Source: Vibrio sinus (lineage in GTDB: Bacteria; Pseudomonadota; Gammaproteobacteria; Enterobacterales; Vibrionaceae). Taken from it: a stretch of DNA of 64,000 nt. Made by a program: the position numbers and the translations under genes. The notes below the pieces were generated by a model, which saw only the letters and a list, made by a program, of their open reading frames with translations, was not told where the DNA came from and did not search any database. Where the stretch lies: contig NZ_JAMKMR010000006.1 in NCBI RefSeq assembly GCF_023634645.1, forward strand, positions 62,001 to 126,000. Direction: 5' to 3'. Shown here in pieces: positions 8,203-16,494 of this stretch. Each line of letters starts with the position of its first letter. Within the stretch, counting starts at the first letter, position 1.

Positions 8203-9672
8203 ATGGCTGTAGGAAAAGGGAGAACTAAGTCCAGAGGCTTAGTCACCGTCATGACTACGATGGCGATGTTACTGTTGGTCGCCATGGCTGGTATGGCGCT
8301 AGATACCGGAAACACGCTTGCAAGATATAGAGATGCACAAACGGCAGCCGATGCTGCTGCACTTGCCGGAGCGTATGAACTTTTCTATGGCAATACTGGC
8401 AGTATAAACAGTTCCGCGACCACTGCAGCATCCACTAATGGATATGTCGATGGCGTCGATGGTGTGAGCATTACCATTAATTCTCCGCCTACATCTGGTA
8501 TCTACAATGGTGACGCGTCCTCTGTAGAAGTGATTATTGATCACCAAATGCCGACTTCTTTTCTTTCTACCATTGGCTTTACCAATCTTGATTATCAAGT
8601 ACGTGCTGTCGCCAATGGCAATGTCGGCAGCTCTCGCAATTGTGTCTATGTGCTAGGTAGTTCTGGAGAGAATTCACTTCAGGTAGCCAGTAGCTCTTCC
8701 TTAGACACCAATTGTGGTATTTACGTCAACTCAGACAATAGCGACAGCCTAGCGGTAGAAAGTGGATCCTGTTTATCCGGCACCTCCATTACAACCGTAG
8801 GTGGGCACACTGGCGCAGGCTCTGGCTCTTGCAGTGGAGGAAGCAATTTTGAATGCAGCGATGGAACGCTTGCCTGCCCTTACACTGGAGATGGCGCGAG
8901 TGCTGGAGAAGAGCCAATACCTGTACAAGACCCTCTATCAGGCCTTACTCCCCCTACCGTCACCTATACCGCTGCTAGCTGTCCGCCAGATGAGACTTGC
9001 GATGCTTCAGGTTGTAGCGGGAAAGAAAAAGACTCTGGTGGTCCCTATGAGCCATACACCGTAGACACTTCTGGAAGTGAAACACTGAATCCGGGTACTT
9101 ACTGTGGTGGTATTTTGGTGAAAAAAGGCAACGTCACACTCAACCCTGGCGTGTATATTCTGCGTGGCGGTGGACTACGAGTGGAAGGGGGAGATTCGAA
9201 TGTGACTGGAGCTGATGTCTCGTTTTACAACACCTGTTTTTGGCAATGCGACGATAGTGACCCTGACCATGATCCTGAAAAAGGGCCGGAGTGGTATTGG
9301 ACCATGGATATCAACTCTAGTGCCACTGTGAACCTGGCAGCACCTGCCTGTAACGGAGGGGCAAGCGGACAAGAGTGCGCCAATGACTTAGATGGTATTT
9401 TGTTTTTCTCTGATAGATTAGCTCCAGAAACCGATAACCCTGGAGATTATCCAACCAACCGCATTGACAGTAGTGTCGATGCAACATTAGAAGGCGCGAT
9501 TTACGTTTGGAACCAACACCTAAAATTTCATAGTGGCTCAGGAGGTAGCACAAGCCAAACTATCCTGATCTCCAAATTTCTTGAAGTCACGAGTGGTTCG
9601 AATGTGTCGATAGATAACTTTACTGGAGCAGGACAAAGCTCACCGATTAAGCGAGTTACGTTAGTGGAATAG
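8203..9672 (+). CDS. TadG-like pilus-associated protein, cysteine-rich
   Basis: The frame is open from a TTG at 8152, but a TATAAT lies on that codon. The ATG at 8203 (489 residues) or the ATG at 8188 is more likely. The N-terminus has a basic stretch, one hydrophobic helix (TTMAMLLLVAMAGMALD) and then the TadG/Tad N-terminal signature QTAADAAALAGA. The long outer part is Gly/Ser/Asp rich with roughly 19 cysteines in pairs such as CSGGSNFEC and CPPDETC, suggesting a disulfide-stabilised surface domain. It heads a tight three-gene operon with two TadE-like genes (gaps of 2 and 1 bases). Known TadG-like proteins assist Tad pilus function; an exposed or tip role here is inference. Confidence 0.8.
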   Translation: MAVGKGRTKSRGLVTVMTTMAMLLLVAMAGMALDTGNTLARYRDAQTAADAAALAGAYELFYGNTGSINSSATTAASTNGYVDGVDGVSITINSPPTSGIYNGDASSVEVIIDHQMPTSFLSTIGFTNLDYQVRAVANGNVGSSRNCVYVLGSSGENSLQVASSSSLDTNCGIYVNSDNSDSLAVESGSCLSGTSITTVGGHTGAGSGSCSGGSNFECSDGTLACPYTGDGASAGEEPIPVQDPLSGLTPPTVTYTAASCPPDETCDASGCSGKEKDSGGPYEPYTVDTSGSETLNPGTYCGGILVKKGNVTLNPGVYILRGGGLRVEGGDSNVTGADVSFYNTCFWQCDDSDPDHDPEKGPEWYWTMDINSSATVNLAAPACNGGASGQECANDLDGILFFSDRLAPETDNPGDYPTNRIDSSVDATLEGAIYVWNQHLKFHSGSGGSTSQTILISKFLEVTSGSNVSIDNFTGAGQSSPIKRVTLVE

Positions 9673-9674
9673 AT

Positions 9675-10133
9675 ATGCAAATAGGAAATCGATATTCAAA
9701 AGGCATTGCCGCGGTAGAAATGACATTGGTGTTACCAGTTCTGCTGTTCATCTTTATTGCAATTACCGATGCCGGAAGGATGATGTACGCTTCCATCACC
9801 AATTCGAGTGCAGCCAGAAACGCTGCAGGTTATGGGGCGCAAAGCTCGGCACATGCCGTTGACTCTAACGGTATTGAGACTATCGCACTGGGTGATGCAG
9901 TAAATCTGGAAATTGATGCGAATAACACCAGTCATGTCGATGTCACGTCTCGACGGTTCTGCCGTTGTCCCGGCTCTTCAACCGAGGTCAGTTGTACAGC
10001 CAATGCCTGCCCGACCACAACACAAATTTATGTTGAAGTCACGACCACCAGAGATTTTCGTACCATCATTGATTACCCTGGCATCCCAGATCAAGTCGCT
10101 CTGACGGATACTGCCGAAATGAGGGTGCAGTAG
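9675..10133 (+). CDS. TadE-like minor pseudopilin
   Basis: A 152-residue protein with the TadE N-terminus: short basic leader, then GIAAVEMTLVLPVLLFIFI with the glutamate at the pseudopilin position, and a single hydrophobic helix. TadE/TadF pseudopilins are processed by the TadV peptidase and are needed for Flp pilus assembly. The outer part carries a four-cysteine patch (CRC plus two more) between about residues 97 and 115. It starts 2 bases after the TadG-like stop and is followed by a second TadE-like gene after 1 base, so translation is probably coupled. Confidence 0.82.
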   Translation: MQIGNRYSKGIAAVEMTLVLPVLLFIFIAITDAGRMMYASITNSSAARNAAGYGAQSSAHAVDSNGIETIALGDAVNLEIDANNTSHVDVTSRRFCRCPGSSTEVSCTANACPTTTQIYVEVTTTRDFRTIIDYPGIPDQVALTDTAEMRVQ

Positions 10134-10134
10134 T

Positions 10135-10569
10135 ATGAGGATTTTCAAGAAACAAGGGCAACGAGGCACTTCTATTGTGGAGTTTACCGTTGTATTGGGT
10201 GTATTGCTTGTCTTGTTACTTGGCGCCATTGAAGGCGGTAGAGCCATTTATACTTTCAACATTGTCGCTCACGCGGCTAAACAAGGCGTACGCTTTATCG
10301 CCGTACGGGGTGCCGATGCGGCCCAAGATGCTCGCCGAACCGATGCACCAGCCACAACGGCTGATGTAGTTACCTTTGTCCGAGGCCAAGCCCCGAGCCT
10401 AGCGGGAGCAACCGTGAATGTCACCTGGCCACTAGATGGCGATGGCAATATAGACCAAAGTGCAGGACGGCTTGTTCAAGTTGACGTATCAACTAACTTC
10501 ACGGGTAGTACCGCACTCATTCCTAACATCAACATTAGCAGCACAGCTAGCGGTGTTATCTATTACTAG
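10135..10569 (+). CDS. TadE-like minor pseudopilin
   Basis: A 144-residue TadE-family protein: basic leader KKQGQRG, then TSIVEFTVVLGVLLVLLLGAI with the conserved glutamate, followed by a globular periplasmic or extracellular part without cysteines. It is the last gene of the TadG-TadE-TadE operon and probably plays the TadF role beside the preceding TadE, although the two cannot be told apart with confidence. Its last 14 bases overlap the end of the convergent prepilin gene. Confidence 0.82.
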   Translation: MRIFKKQGQRGTSIVEFTVVLGVLLVLLLGAIEGGRAIYTFNIVAHAAKQGVRFIAVRGADAAQDARRTDAPATTADVVTFVRGQAPSLAGATVNVTWPLDGDGNIDQSAGRLVQVDVSTNFTGSTALIPNINISSTASGVIYY

Positions 10570-11191
10570 TGCGTATTGGCCTTAGGCCAATACGACGGAT
10601 ACACGCTAAGCCCAATAGCGCAATTAGACCGAATAATCCCAAGCTACCGCCGCCTCCACCGCCACCGCCAGTATTCGGGTTGGTGTCAGTGTAATTCACA
10701 TCTCCAGTATTTAAATTGTAAACGAAGCCACGATAATCGCTGTCGTTGGGCAAATATTGATAACTACAAAAATTGGCACTTTGAGACGCATTGTAAAAAC
10801 CGCTGGCTAACCAATTTTCAGAGCCTGTTGACGTGGCGATAGTTTCTTCGGTCTTTAACACCTGATTCCATAGCTCTAAGCAGTCGTTATCTGAGGGCGC
10901 ACTCGATGGAGCCCCTGCTGGGCCTGGCCATTCAGAGCTATTAATTGAAATAGTTTGGCCTTGAACTTGGACCGTACTGCCTTGCCCTCCTTCGACATGC
11001 CAAGCGGACTTGATAAGATCAATAGAGCTTTTGAAGTTTCGCGCAACTTTCTGCACCGTGCTGGTTTTAGCCTCACTACTCACACTAAACATTTTAGGCG
11101 CAGCAACGACTGATAACACACCAATGAGTACAACACCCACAGTTAATTCAATTAAGGTGAACCCTTTAGACTTAGCTTTATTCCATTTCAT
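10556..11191 (-). CDS. Type IV prepilin-like protein with GlyGly-CTERM-like tail
   Basis: The favoured ATG is at 11191 (211 residues); a longer frame from 11239 adds 16 residues that do not look like a leader. The leader MKWNKAKSKG is followed by the class III signal FTLIELTVGVVLIGVLSVVA, cleaved before Phe with Glu at +5, as in MSHA- and PilA-type pilins. The body has two cysteines likely forming a disulfide. The C-terminus has eight glycines, a hydrophobic helix (SLGLFGLIALLGLACI) and RR, the layout of GlyGly-CTERM sorting signals handled by rhombosortase. The basic cluster is followed by about 10 further residues, longer than usual. It is not a Flp/Tad pilin by sequence. Carrying both signals is unusual. 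Confidence 0.8.
   Translation of the reverse strand: MKWNKAKSKGFTLIELTVGVVLIGVLSVVAAPKMFSVSSEAKTSTVQKVARNFKSSIDLIKSAWHVEGGQGSTVQVQGQTISINSSEWPGPAGAPSSAPSDNDCLELWNQVLKTEETIATSTGSENWLASGFYNASQSANFCSYQYLPNDSDYRGFVYNLNTGDVNYTDTNPNTGGGGGGGGSLGLFGLIALLGLACIRRIGLRPIRTSNR
10572..10594. repeat. Perfect inverted repeat between convergent genes
   Basis: CGTATTGGCC and GGCCAATACG form a 10-bp stem around TTA. It lies inside the 3' end of the prepilin gene, 2 bases past the TadE stop. There is no T run on either side, so it is not a standard terminator; it could still stop or stabilise converging transcripts. Confidence 0.7.
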
Positions 11192-11282
11192 GCATATTAA
11201 CCACTTACCACACGCACTTCGACCAGCATGGCAGTACAAAAAATGAACGTCAACCTATCGCGTTATATATACGCTGAGAATA

Positions 11283-12215
11283 TTACCTAGCACTCACTAT
11301 CGATTTTACTGATGCTGTGACATTTTCTCTTAACCAACGGTTTTTATCGTCGTGATGACGTGATTTGCTATACACCAACTCGATGTTGAACGCATCAACT
11401 TCAATTGGAGGCACTGAAATAGCCAAGCCAGATGTCTCTGAAGATAACTGAGCAAATTTCTCTGGCACAATACAGATAAGCTTTCTACCACGAACTAACT
11501 GCCTTATGGTCAAAAAGTTTCTGGACGCCACCGCGACTCTTCTGCTCATTGATTGTGCTTTAAGGCTGTTATCAACTTTCGTCGATAACACATTGTTTGG
11601 ACTAACTAGCGCATGCTCTACACGAGAGAACTCTTGCAACGTCATTGGCCGACTAAAGGTTAACATTTCAGGATCATACAAACACAAATGCTCTTCTCGA
11701 TAAAGGTGCTCAGAAAGGCATTTGCTATCTAGATTTGGAATACTGCCAATCACGACATCAAGCTGCTCAGAGTCTAAGGTTGCAGAATAGTTTGCTTTAT
11801 CTACATGGATAAAATGCACTTGTGCATGAGGCGAGATCGCTCTCAACTGATCATAGATCTTTGTAGCAAACAGTTGTTCTGCGTAATCGGTGAGACCGAT
11901 TTTCCACACTCCATCGTACTCTTCTGCTTTAAATGGTTTTTCTGCCAATACGTGCTGCTTTACCATGGTTAGAATTTGCTCTATCCGCGGAAATACCTCA
12001 TGCGCTCTTGGTGTGGGTTGCATTTGATTTCCGACCCTTTGGAACAAAGGATCGTTCAACGTAGCTCGCAAACGTTGTAGCGAGTGGCTCATTGCCGACT
12101 GACTGACATGACACAGCTTCGCCGCCTCACTCACACTATGTGTTTGATATAAAGACTGAAATGCTACCAGTAAATTTAAATCTACGCTTTTCCAGTTGAA
12201 CGTATCCATAGGCAT
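11283..12215 (-). CDS. LysR-family transcriptional regulator
   Basis: A 310-residue LysR regulator with an N-terminal winged helix-turn-helix (HSVSEAAKLCHVSQSAMSHS, about 27-46) and a substrate-binding domain over the remainder. The pattern of the N-terminus (LNLLVAFQSLYQTHSVS) resembles the LeuO/NodD-like branch. It is divergent from chrA with 97 bases between the starts, so it probably controls that transporter gene. The region between contains an AT-rich imperfect palindrome (ATTGATATGATAATTATCAAT-like, near 12230-12251) that could be its site. The ligand is unknown. Confidence 0.92.
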   Translation of the reverse strand: MPMDTFNWKSVDLNLLVAFQSLYQTHSVSEAAKLCHVSQSAMSHSLQRLRATLNDPLFQRVGNQMQPTPRAHEVFPRIEQILTMVKQHVLAEKPFKAEEYDGVWKIGLTDYAEQLFATKIYDQLRAISPHAQVHFIHVDKANYSATLDSEQLDVVIGSIPNLDSKCLSEHLYREEHLCLYDPEMLTFSRPMTLQEFSRVEHALVSPNNVLSTKVDNSLKAQSMSRRVAVASRNFLTIRQLVRGRKLICIVPEKFAQLSSETSGLAISVPPIEVDAFNIELVYSKSRHHDDKNRWLRENVTASVKSIVSAR

Positions 12216-12312
12216 CCCATTTGGTTCATAATTGATATGATAATTATCAATTTGAATAATAATAGTGCATTTCTTACCCTAACCTCAATTAGACCTTGAA
12301 GAGAACAAAGGA

Positions 12313-13461
12313 ATGCTATCCATATTTAAAATCTTTCTGGGCTTAGGTTGCGTAAGCTTTGGTGGACCCGCCGCACATATTGGCTACTTTCGAACGGCAT
12401 TTGTAAGCCGACTCAATTGGCTATCAGAAAAGGAATATGCTCAACTTGTCGCCTTGAGCCAATTTTTGCCAGGGCCAGCTTCTAGCCAAATTGGTTTTGC
12501 ATTGGGCTACCGAAAAGGAGGGCTACCTGGCGCTATAGCGGCATTTTTGGGCTTTACCCTCCCATCTATCGCATTGATGTTATTGCTCGCCTTTGTCGCC
12601 CAGCAATTGACAAACTCGTTGTACTTTCACAACGTCGTCCATGGGCTCAAACTTCTCGCTGTCGTTGTCGTGGCAGATGCCACATGGGGAATGTTTAGCA
12701 AGTTTTGCACTTCAAAGCTCACCTCATTGCTGTGCTTTGCTACCGCCAGTGCGTTACTGATTTCCCCATCCGTTCACACACAGATTTATGTTCTCGTCGC
12801 AGCGGCATTCATTGGAGGGATCTGGCTAAAAGAAGAGTCAGTTTTACTCAATACCACCAAGGTAAAAGGATCTTCCATTTTTCCTTTGCTACTATTTTGC
12901 TTGTTATTGCTAGGTTTACCATTAATTCCAATGGGAGCATATACAGCAATATTTAATGATTTTTTTCAAGCGGGTAGTTTAGTCTTTGGCGGAGGGCATG
13001 TTGCCTTACCACTGTTGCAGAATATCGTTGGTGAGCAATTATCGCAAAACAGCTTTCTAACAGGTTATGCCGCAGCGCAAGCGGTACCCGGGCCTATGTT
13101 TACTTTTGCCACGTATCTAGGCTATGAATTATTGCCAAGTTCACCGATTTTGGGGGCATTACTGGCCACCATCGCCATATTTCTACCAGGTTTCTTGCTA
13201 ATACTTGCCGCACTTCCACATTGGCAACAACTTTCCCACAATGCAAAACTTGTAGGTATCATCAATGGTGTGAACGCAGCAGTAGTCGGTCTACTACTTT
13301 CGGCTTTGTATACACCAATCTCAACCAGCGCCATACATCATATTACAGACGTAGTCTTTCTTTTTATTCTGTTTTTCTTGTTTAAATCGATGAAACTGCC
13401 AATAGGGTGGCTAGTCAGCCTAGTTATTGTTAGTAGCATTGTTTTAACTCTCATGTCGTAG
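12313..13461 (+). CDS. chrA: Chromate transporter, ChrA family
   Basis: A 382-residue, strongly hydrophobic inner-membrane protein made of two CHR domains, the long-chain ChrA layout. Each half opens with the family motif: FLGLGCVSFGGPAAHIGYF at the N-terminus and GSLVFGGGHVALPLLQ in the middle, plus PGP motifs (LPGPASSQ, VPGPMFT). Known members export chromate by proton-motive force; many environmental homologues are untested. It is divergent from a LysR regulator. The pair separates the tadG/E operon from the main tad operon and is not known to take part in pilus assembly. Confidence 0.9.
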   Translation: MLSIFKIFLGLGCVSFGGPAAHIGYFRTAFVSRLNWLSEKEYAQLVALSQFLPGPASSQIGFALGYRKGGLPGAIAAFLGFTLPSIALMLLLAFVAQQLTNSLYFHNVVHGLKLLAVVVVADATWGMFSKFCTSKLTSLLCFATASALLISPSVHTQIYVLVAAAFIGGIWLKEESVLLNTTKVKGSSIFPLLLFCLLLLGLPLIPMGAYTAIFNDFFQAGSLVFGGGHVALPLLQNIVGEQLSQNSFLTGYAAAQAVPGPMFTFATYLGYELLPSSPILGALLATIAIFLPGFLLILAALPHWQQLSHNAKLVGIINGVNAAVVGLLLSALYTPISTSAIHHITDVVFLFILFFLFKSMKLPIGWLVSLVIVSSIVLTLMS

Positions 13462-13472
13462 AGCATATTGAC

Positions 13473-13506
13473 CCAAAAAGAAAAGGAGAACGTCATGTTC
13501 TCCTTT
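13473..13506 (-). terminator. Terminator of the main tad operon
   Basis: Perfect 10-bp stem AAAGGAGAAC / GTTCTCCTTT with loop GTCAT. Read on the minus strand it is followed by a T-rich run (TTTTCTTTTT), fitting the end of the tad operon; on the plus strand it also closes chrA. Confidence 0.8.
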
Positions 13507-13530
13507 AGTGTACTATGGATTGAAATAGTC

Positions 13531-14559
13531 CTAATTTGCCTTCTTCTTACTATTCGCTTTGACCGTTTTCGCCCTAACTTCCGCTAACGCCCTTTCAAGA
13601 TTTTCATTGGCCACTTTATAATAGCTTGGCTTCTTATCAATCGCTTGTTCTAAATAAGGGATGGCATCTTCAGGTTTGCCTTGCAAAATAAGGAAATAGC
13701 CTACGTTGTTCAATGCTTCCGCGGCATCCATCTGGCGCATAAACACATTGATGGCACGTTTTACTTCTCCTTTGGCTAAATAAATAAGCGCTAAATTATT
13801 TTGCGCCTTTTCGTTATCAGGATCTTTTTCCAATGCTGATACAACAAAGCGCTGCGCTTTAACATAATCTCCCGACATGTAATAGGAATAACCCACGTTG
13901 AGCAACGTTTTTACTGATTTCGGATTGATCTCCAGCGATTTAGTATAAAACTCTTGCGCTAATGGGTGATCACCTTTTAGATCGGTTAAGACACCAAGCC
14001 CCATATAAGCCAGAGCTGGAGAACGCTTATCGACTTTCAAAGCCGCCACATCTTTCACCGTCACAAGATCGCCCATTCTAAGCCTGTTAGAGCTCTTTAG
14101 GCGTTCTTGATCTGCATCTAACGCTCGGTAAAAATAGGTATAGCCTTGCTCAACATCCCCAGAGCGGCTATATAAAACGCCCAGTTGCTCTAATGCTGAG
14201 ACGTTTTTGGGGTCATACTCCAGTGACATCAAATAAGCTTTTTCAGCGAGGGCCAAGTTACCTCGTCTTTGGTGTATACGTCCAATGTTGTACAAGGTTT
14301 TACCTTGATGAGCAGCTTGTGGGAAAGATAATGAACTGATGTATTCGTACAATGCGAGATCCATATTGCCATTAGATAAGGCTAAATCTCCTCGGCTTAT
14401 GGCTTCTTGCTCGTTGAGCGCAGGTTCCTCAGTGGACAAGGTATCAATAGAACGTCCATCGTACAAAGAGTGATCAAATTTGGGCTCTTCTTTCTTACTC
14501 GCGCAAGACGCGAGCAAGAGGATTAATACCAACGAACCAAGTAGTTTGAGTCCTTTCAT
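13531..14559 (-). CDS. tadD: TadD-like TPR lipoprotein
   Basis: A 342-residue lipoprotein with signal peptide and lipobox LASC (Cys about 19), followed by TPR repeats spread over about 50-330 (for example KTLYNIGRIHQRRGNLALAE and QNNLALIYLAKGEVKRA). In Tad systems TadD is a TPR protein believed to help assemble or localise the secretin, comparable with pilotin-type proteins. It is the last gene of the minus-strand tad operon, 9 bases after tadC, and is followed by a terminator. It ends in a very basic tail. Function is by family and position. Confidence 0.85.
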   Translation of the reverse strand: MKGLKLLGSLVLILLLASCASKKEEPKFDHSLYDGRSIDTLSTEEPALNEQEAISRGDLALSNGNMDLALYEYISSLSFPQAAHQGKTLYNIGRIHQRRGNLALAEKAYLMSLEYDPKNVSALEQLGVLYSRSGDVEQGYTYFYRALDADQERLKSSNRLRMGDLVTVKDVAALKVDKRSPALAYMGLGVLTDLKGDHPLAQEFYTKSLEINPKSVKTLLNVGYSYYMSGDYVKAQRFVVSALEKDPDNEKAQNNLALIYLAKGEVKRAINVFMRQMDAAEALNNVGYFLILQGKPEDAIPYLEQAIDKKPSYYKVANENLERALAEVRAKTVKANSKKKAN

Positions 14560-14568
14560 AATGTTCCC

Positions 14569-15513
14569 TTATTGACCTAGCGTTGATGTGATAGACAACA
14601 TAGAAGGCCCAATTGCTACAATGAAAAAACAGGGCCAAATAAACAGCAACAACGGAAATATCATTTTTGTCGGGATTTTCGCAGCGATCTCCTCAACTTC
14701 TTGGTTTCGCTTATCTCGAAAATCTTCAGTGTATTCTCGAAGGGTTTGAGCAATGCTACCGCCCACTCTTGATGCATGCGCCAGCATATTCACCAACCCA
14801 GTAATTTCAGTTACCCCGGTACGCTTAACGAGTTCAGCAAACGCATCTTGCATCTCTACCCCGGCTTTAATTTTTACACATACGGTATCTAGCTCATCGG
14901 CAAAATCTGGATGAGAAATCACAAGCTCATCGGCGACTCGTCTTAGGGCAGCATTAAAACCTAAACCTGACTCTGTACATACCACAAGTAAATCAAGCGC
15001 ATCGGGTATCCCGCCCTTAATCTTGGATTGACGCTGATTAACAAAACGATTCAAAACAAAGTTGGGTATAAACATCCCGATGGCAATACTGATCACCATA
15101 GCGAACAATAAGTTACTCATTTCAGGTTGAAAGAAGTACAGACCCGCGGCCACCATGGCCCCGATAATAAAAGAGCACAACTTAATAGCGTAGAAAATGG
15201 TTAATGCGTTCGCTTCATGAAAACCTGCATGCATGAGTTTATGTCGCGCTGTCTCTCGCTCTTTAATATTTCTTGGGGCAATAATTGGTGCAAGTGATTC
15301 TAGCGTATTGTCAATTTTATGAGCTTTAGACAATTTCATGCCACTGGCTTCACTTTTTATTTCTTCAAGCTTTTTCTGCGTGGCCGACTTCGCGCCTATA
15401 AATATAAATGACACAGCAACAAAAACTAATATTGTCGACACCAAGATAAGGATAAGAAAAATGAACTCCTCATCTATTTTTATTTCAGCGAGTGAGTATA
15501 GGATATCGTTCAT
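14569..15513 (-). CDS. tadC: Tad inner-membrane platform protein TadC
   Basis: A 314-residue protein with the type II secretion F domain and four likely membrane helices (near residues 18-40, 105-125, 130-150 and 285-305). Typical TadC words are present: PDALDLLVVCTESGLGFNAAL and VGGSIAQTLREYTEDFRDKRNQ. TadB and TadC form the inner-membrane platform on which the TadA ATPase works to add or remove Flp subunits. It starts one base after the tadB stop. Confidence 0.93.
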   Translation of the reverse strand: MNDILYSLAEIKIDEEFIFLILILVSTILVFVAVSFIFIGAKSATQKKLEEIKSEASGMKLSKAHKIDNTLESLAPIIAPRNIKERETARHKLMHAGFHEANALTIFYAIKLCSFIIGAMVAAGLYFFQPEMSNLLFAMVISIAIGMFIPNFVLNRFVNQRQSKIKGGIPDALDLLVVCTESGLGFNAALRRVADELVISHPDFADELDTVCVKIKAGVEMQDAFAELVKRTGVTEITGLVNMLAHASRVGGSIAQTLREYTEDFRDKRNQEVEEIAAKIPTKMIFPLLLFIWPCFFIVAIGPSMLSITSTLGQ

Positions 15514-15514
15514 A

Positions 15515-16483
15515 TTACACCTGGAAGTTAATAATATTTCTTATCCACATGGAGCCAAAAAACAAGCTTACGACTCCCCCACTCACCAATGTCATTCCTC
15601 TTGGGTCATTATATAAAGGCTCAACATAACCAGGGTTAATGATCGACAACCCCAGAAATAAAATAAACGGCGATAAGACTAGTATCCACGCCGATAAGCG
15701 ACTCTCTGCGGAAATCGTTTTTATCTTACGCGCTAACTTAAACCTTGCTCGAAGAACATGGGAAACTTTTTCTAAGTTCTCTGATAAATTGCCCCCGGTT
15801 TCTTTTTGCAACAACACTGCACTAGAGAAGGCCAACATTGCGACAGTTGGCGTTCGCTCAGCCATTTGCATAATGGCGAGACGCATGTCATAACCGTAAT
15901 TGAGCAAGTTAAAGGTGTTTTTAAACTCGCTACCAATAGGTTCAGGCATTTCATTACCTACTTCATTAAACGCTTGAGTAATGGGTTGCCCGGCTTGAAG
16001 CATTCGCCTCATGATATCGAGAGCATCAGGCAGCTGCTCTTCAAAGGCAGCTAACCGATCAGAGATATTTTTCTGCAAAATGAAATGCATGATGATCCAC
16101 GTACCAATAAATGCAGCTATACCCACAAACCAAGGCTGGCCAATGATGAGCACAAAGATACTCAGCCCAGATGCGATACAAAAAGTAACGGTAAGTGTTT
16201 GGGTCAACGTCCAGTCAAAACCGGATAATTCGATGGATTTTTTTAAATCAGAAAACAATTTAAACTCCACGAGTTTTCTATCTAGTGGAGTTAAGCTTTT
16301 TAAGTAATGTTCATGCAATAGTGAGCGACTTTCTTCATCCAAAGTGGATTGTGTCGCCTTTAAACGTTCGGATAGTTCTTTATGTTTTGCTTTGCTTCCT
16401 GCTGCAGGCAAAATCAATGCTTGGGATATGAATACCACGGCAAAAAATAACAAAACAAAAAATAGCGTTGCGTCATCTCCCAT
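15515..16483 (-). CDS. tadB: Tad inner-membrane platform protein TadB
   Basis: A 322-residue protein, homologous in layout to TadC, with an N-terminal helix, a central pair of helices and C-terminal helices around the type II secretion F domain (QLPDALDIMRRMLQAGQPITQAF and LLQKETGGNLSENLEKVS). It partners TadC as platform protein for Flp pilus assembly. It lies 11 bases after tadA and is closely followed by tadC. Confidence 0.93.
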   Translation of the reverse strand: MGDDATLFFVLLFFAVVFISQALILPAAGSKAKHKELSERLKATQSTLDEESRSLLHEHYLKSLTPLDRKLVEFKLFSDLKKSIELSGFDWTLTQTLTVTFCIASGLSIFVLIIGQPWFVGIAAFIGTWIIMHFILQKNISDRLAAFEEQLPDALDIMRRMLQAGQPITQAFNEVGNEMPEPIGSEFKNTFNLLNYGYDMRLAIMQMAERTPTVAMLAFSSAVLLQKETGGNLSENLEKVSHVLRARFKLARKIKTISAESRLSAWILVLSPFILFLGLSIINPGYVEPLYNDPRGMTLVSGGVVSLFFGSMWIRNIINFQV

Positions 16484-16494
16484 AACCCTATCTC

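Noticed and set aside
10572..10594. Perfect inverted repeat as a standard intrinsic terminator
   Set aside because: There is no T run on either strand and it lies within the prepilin coding sequence, so it is listed as a repeat only.
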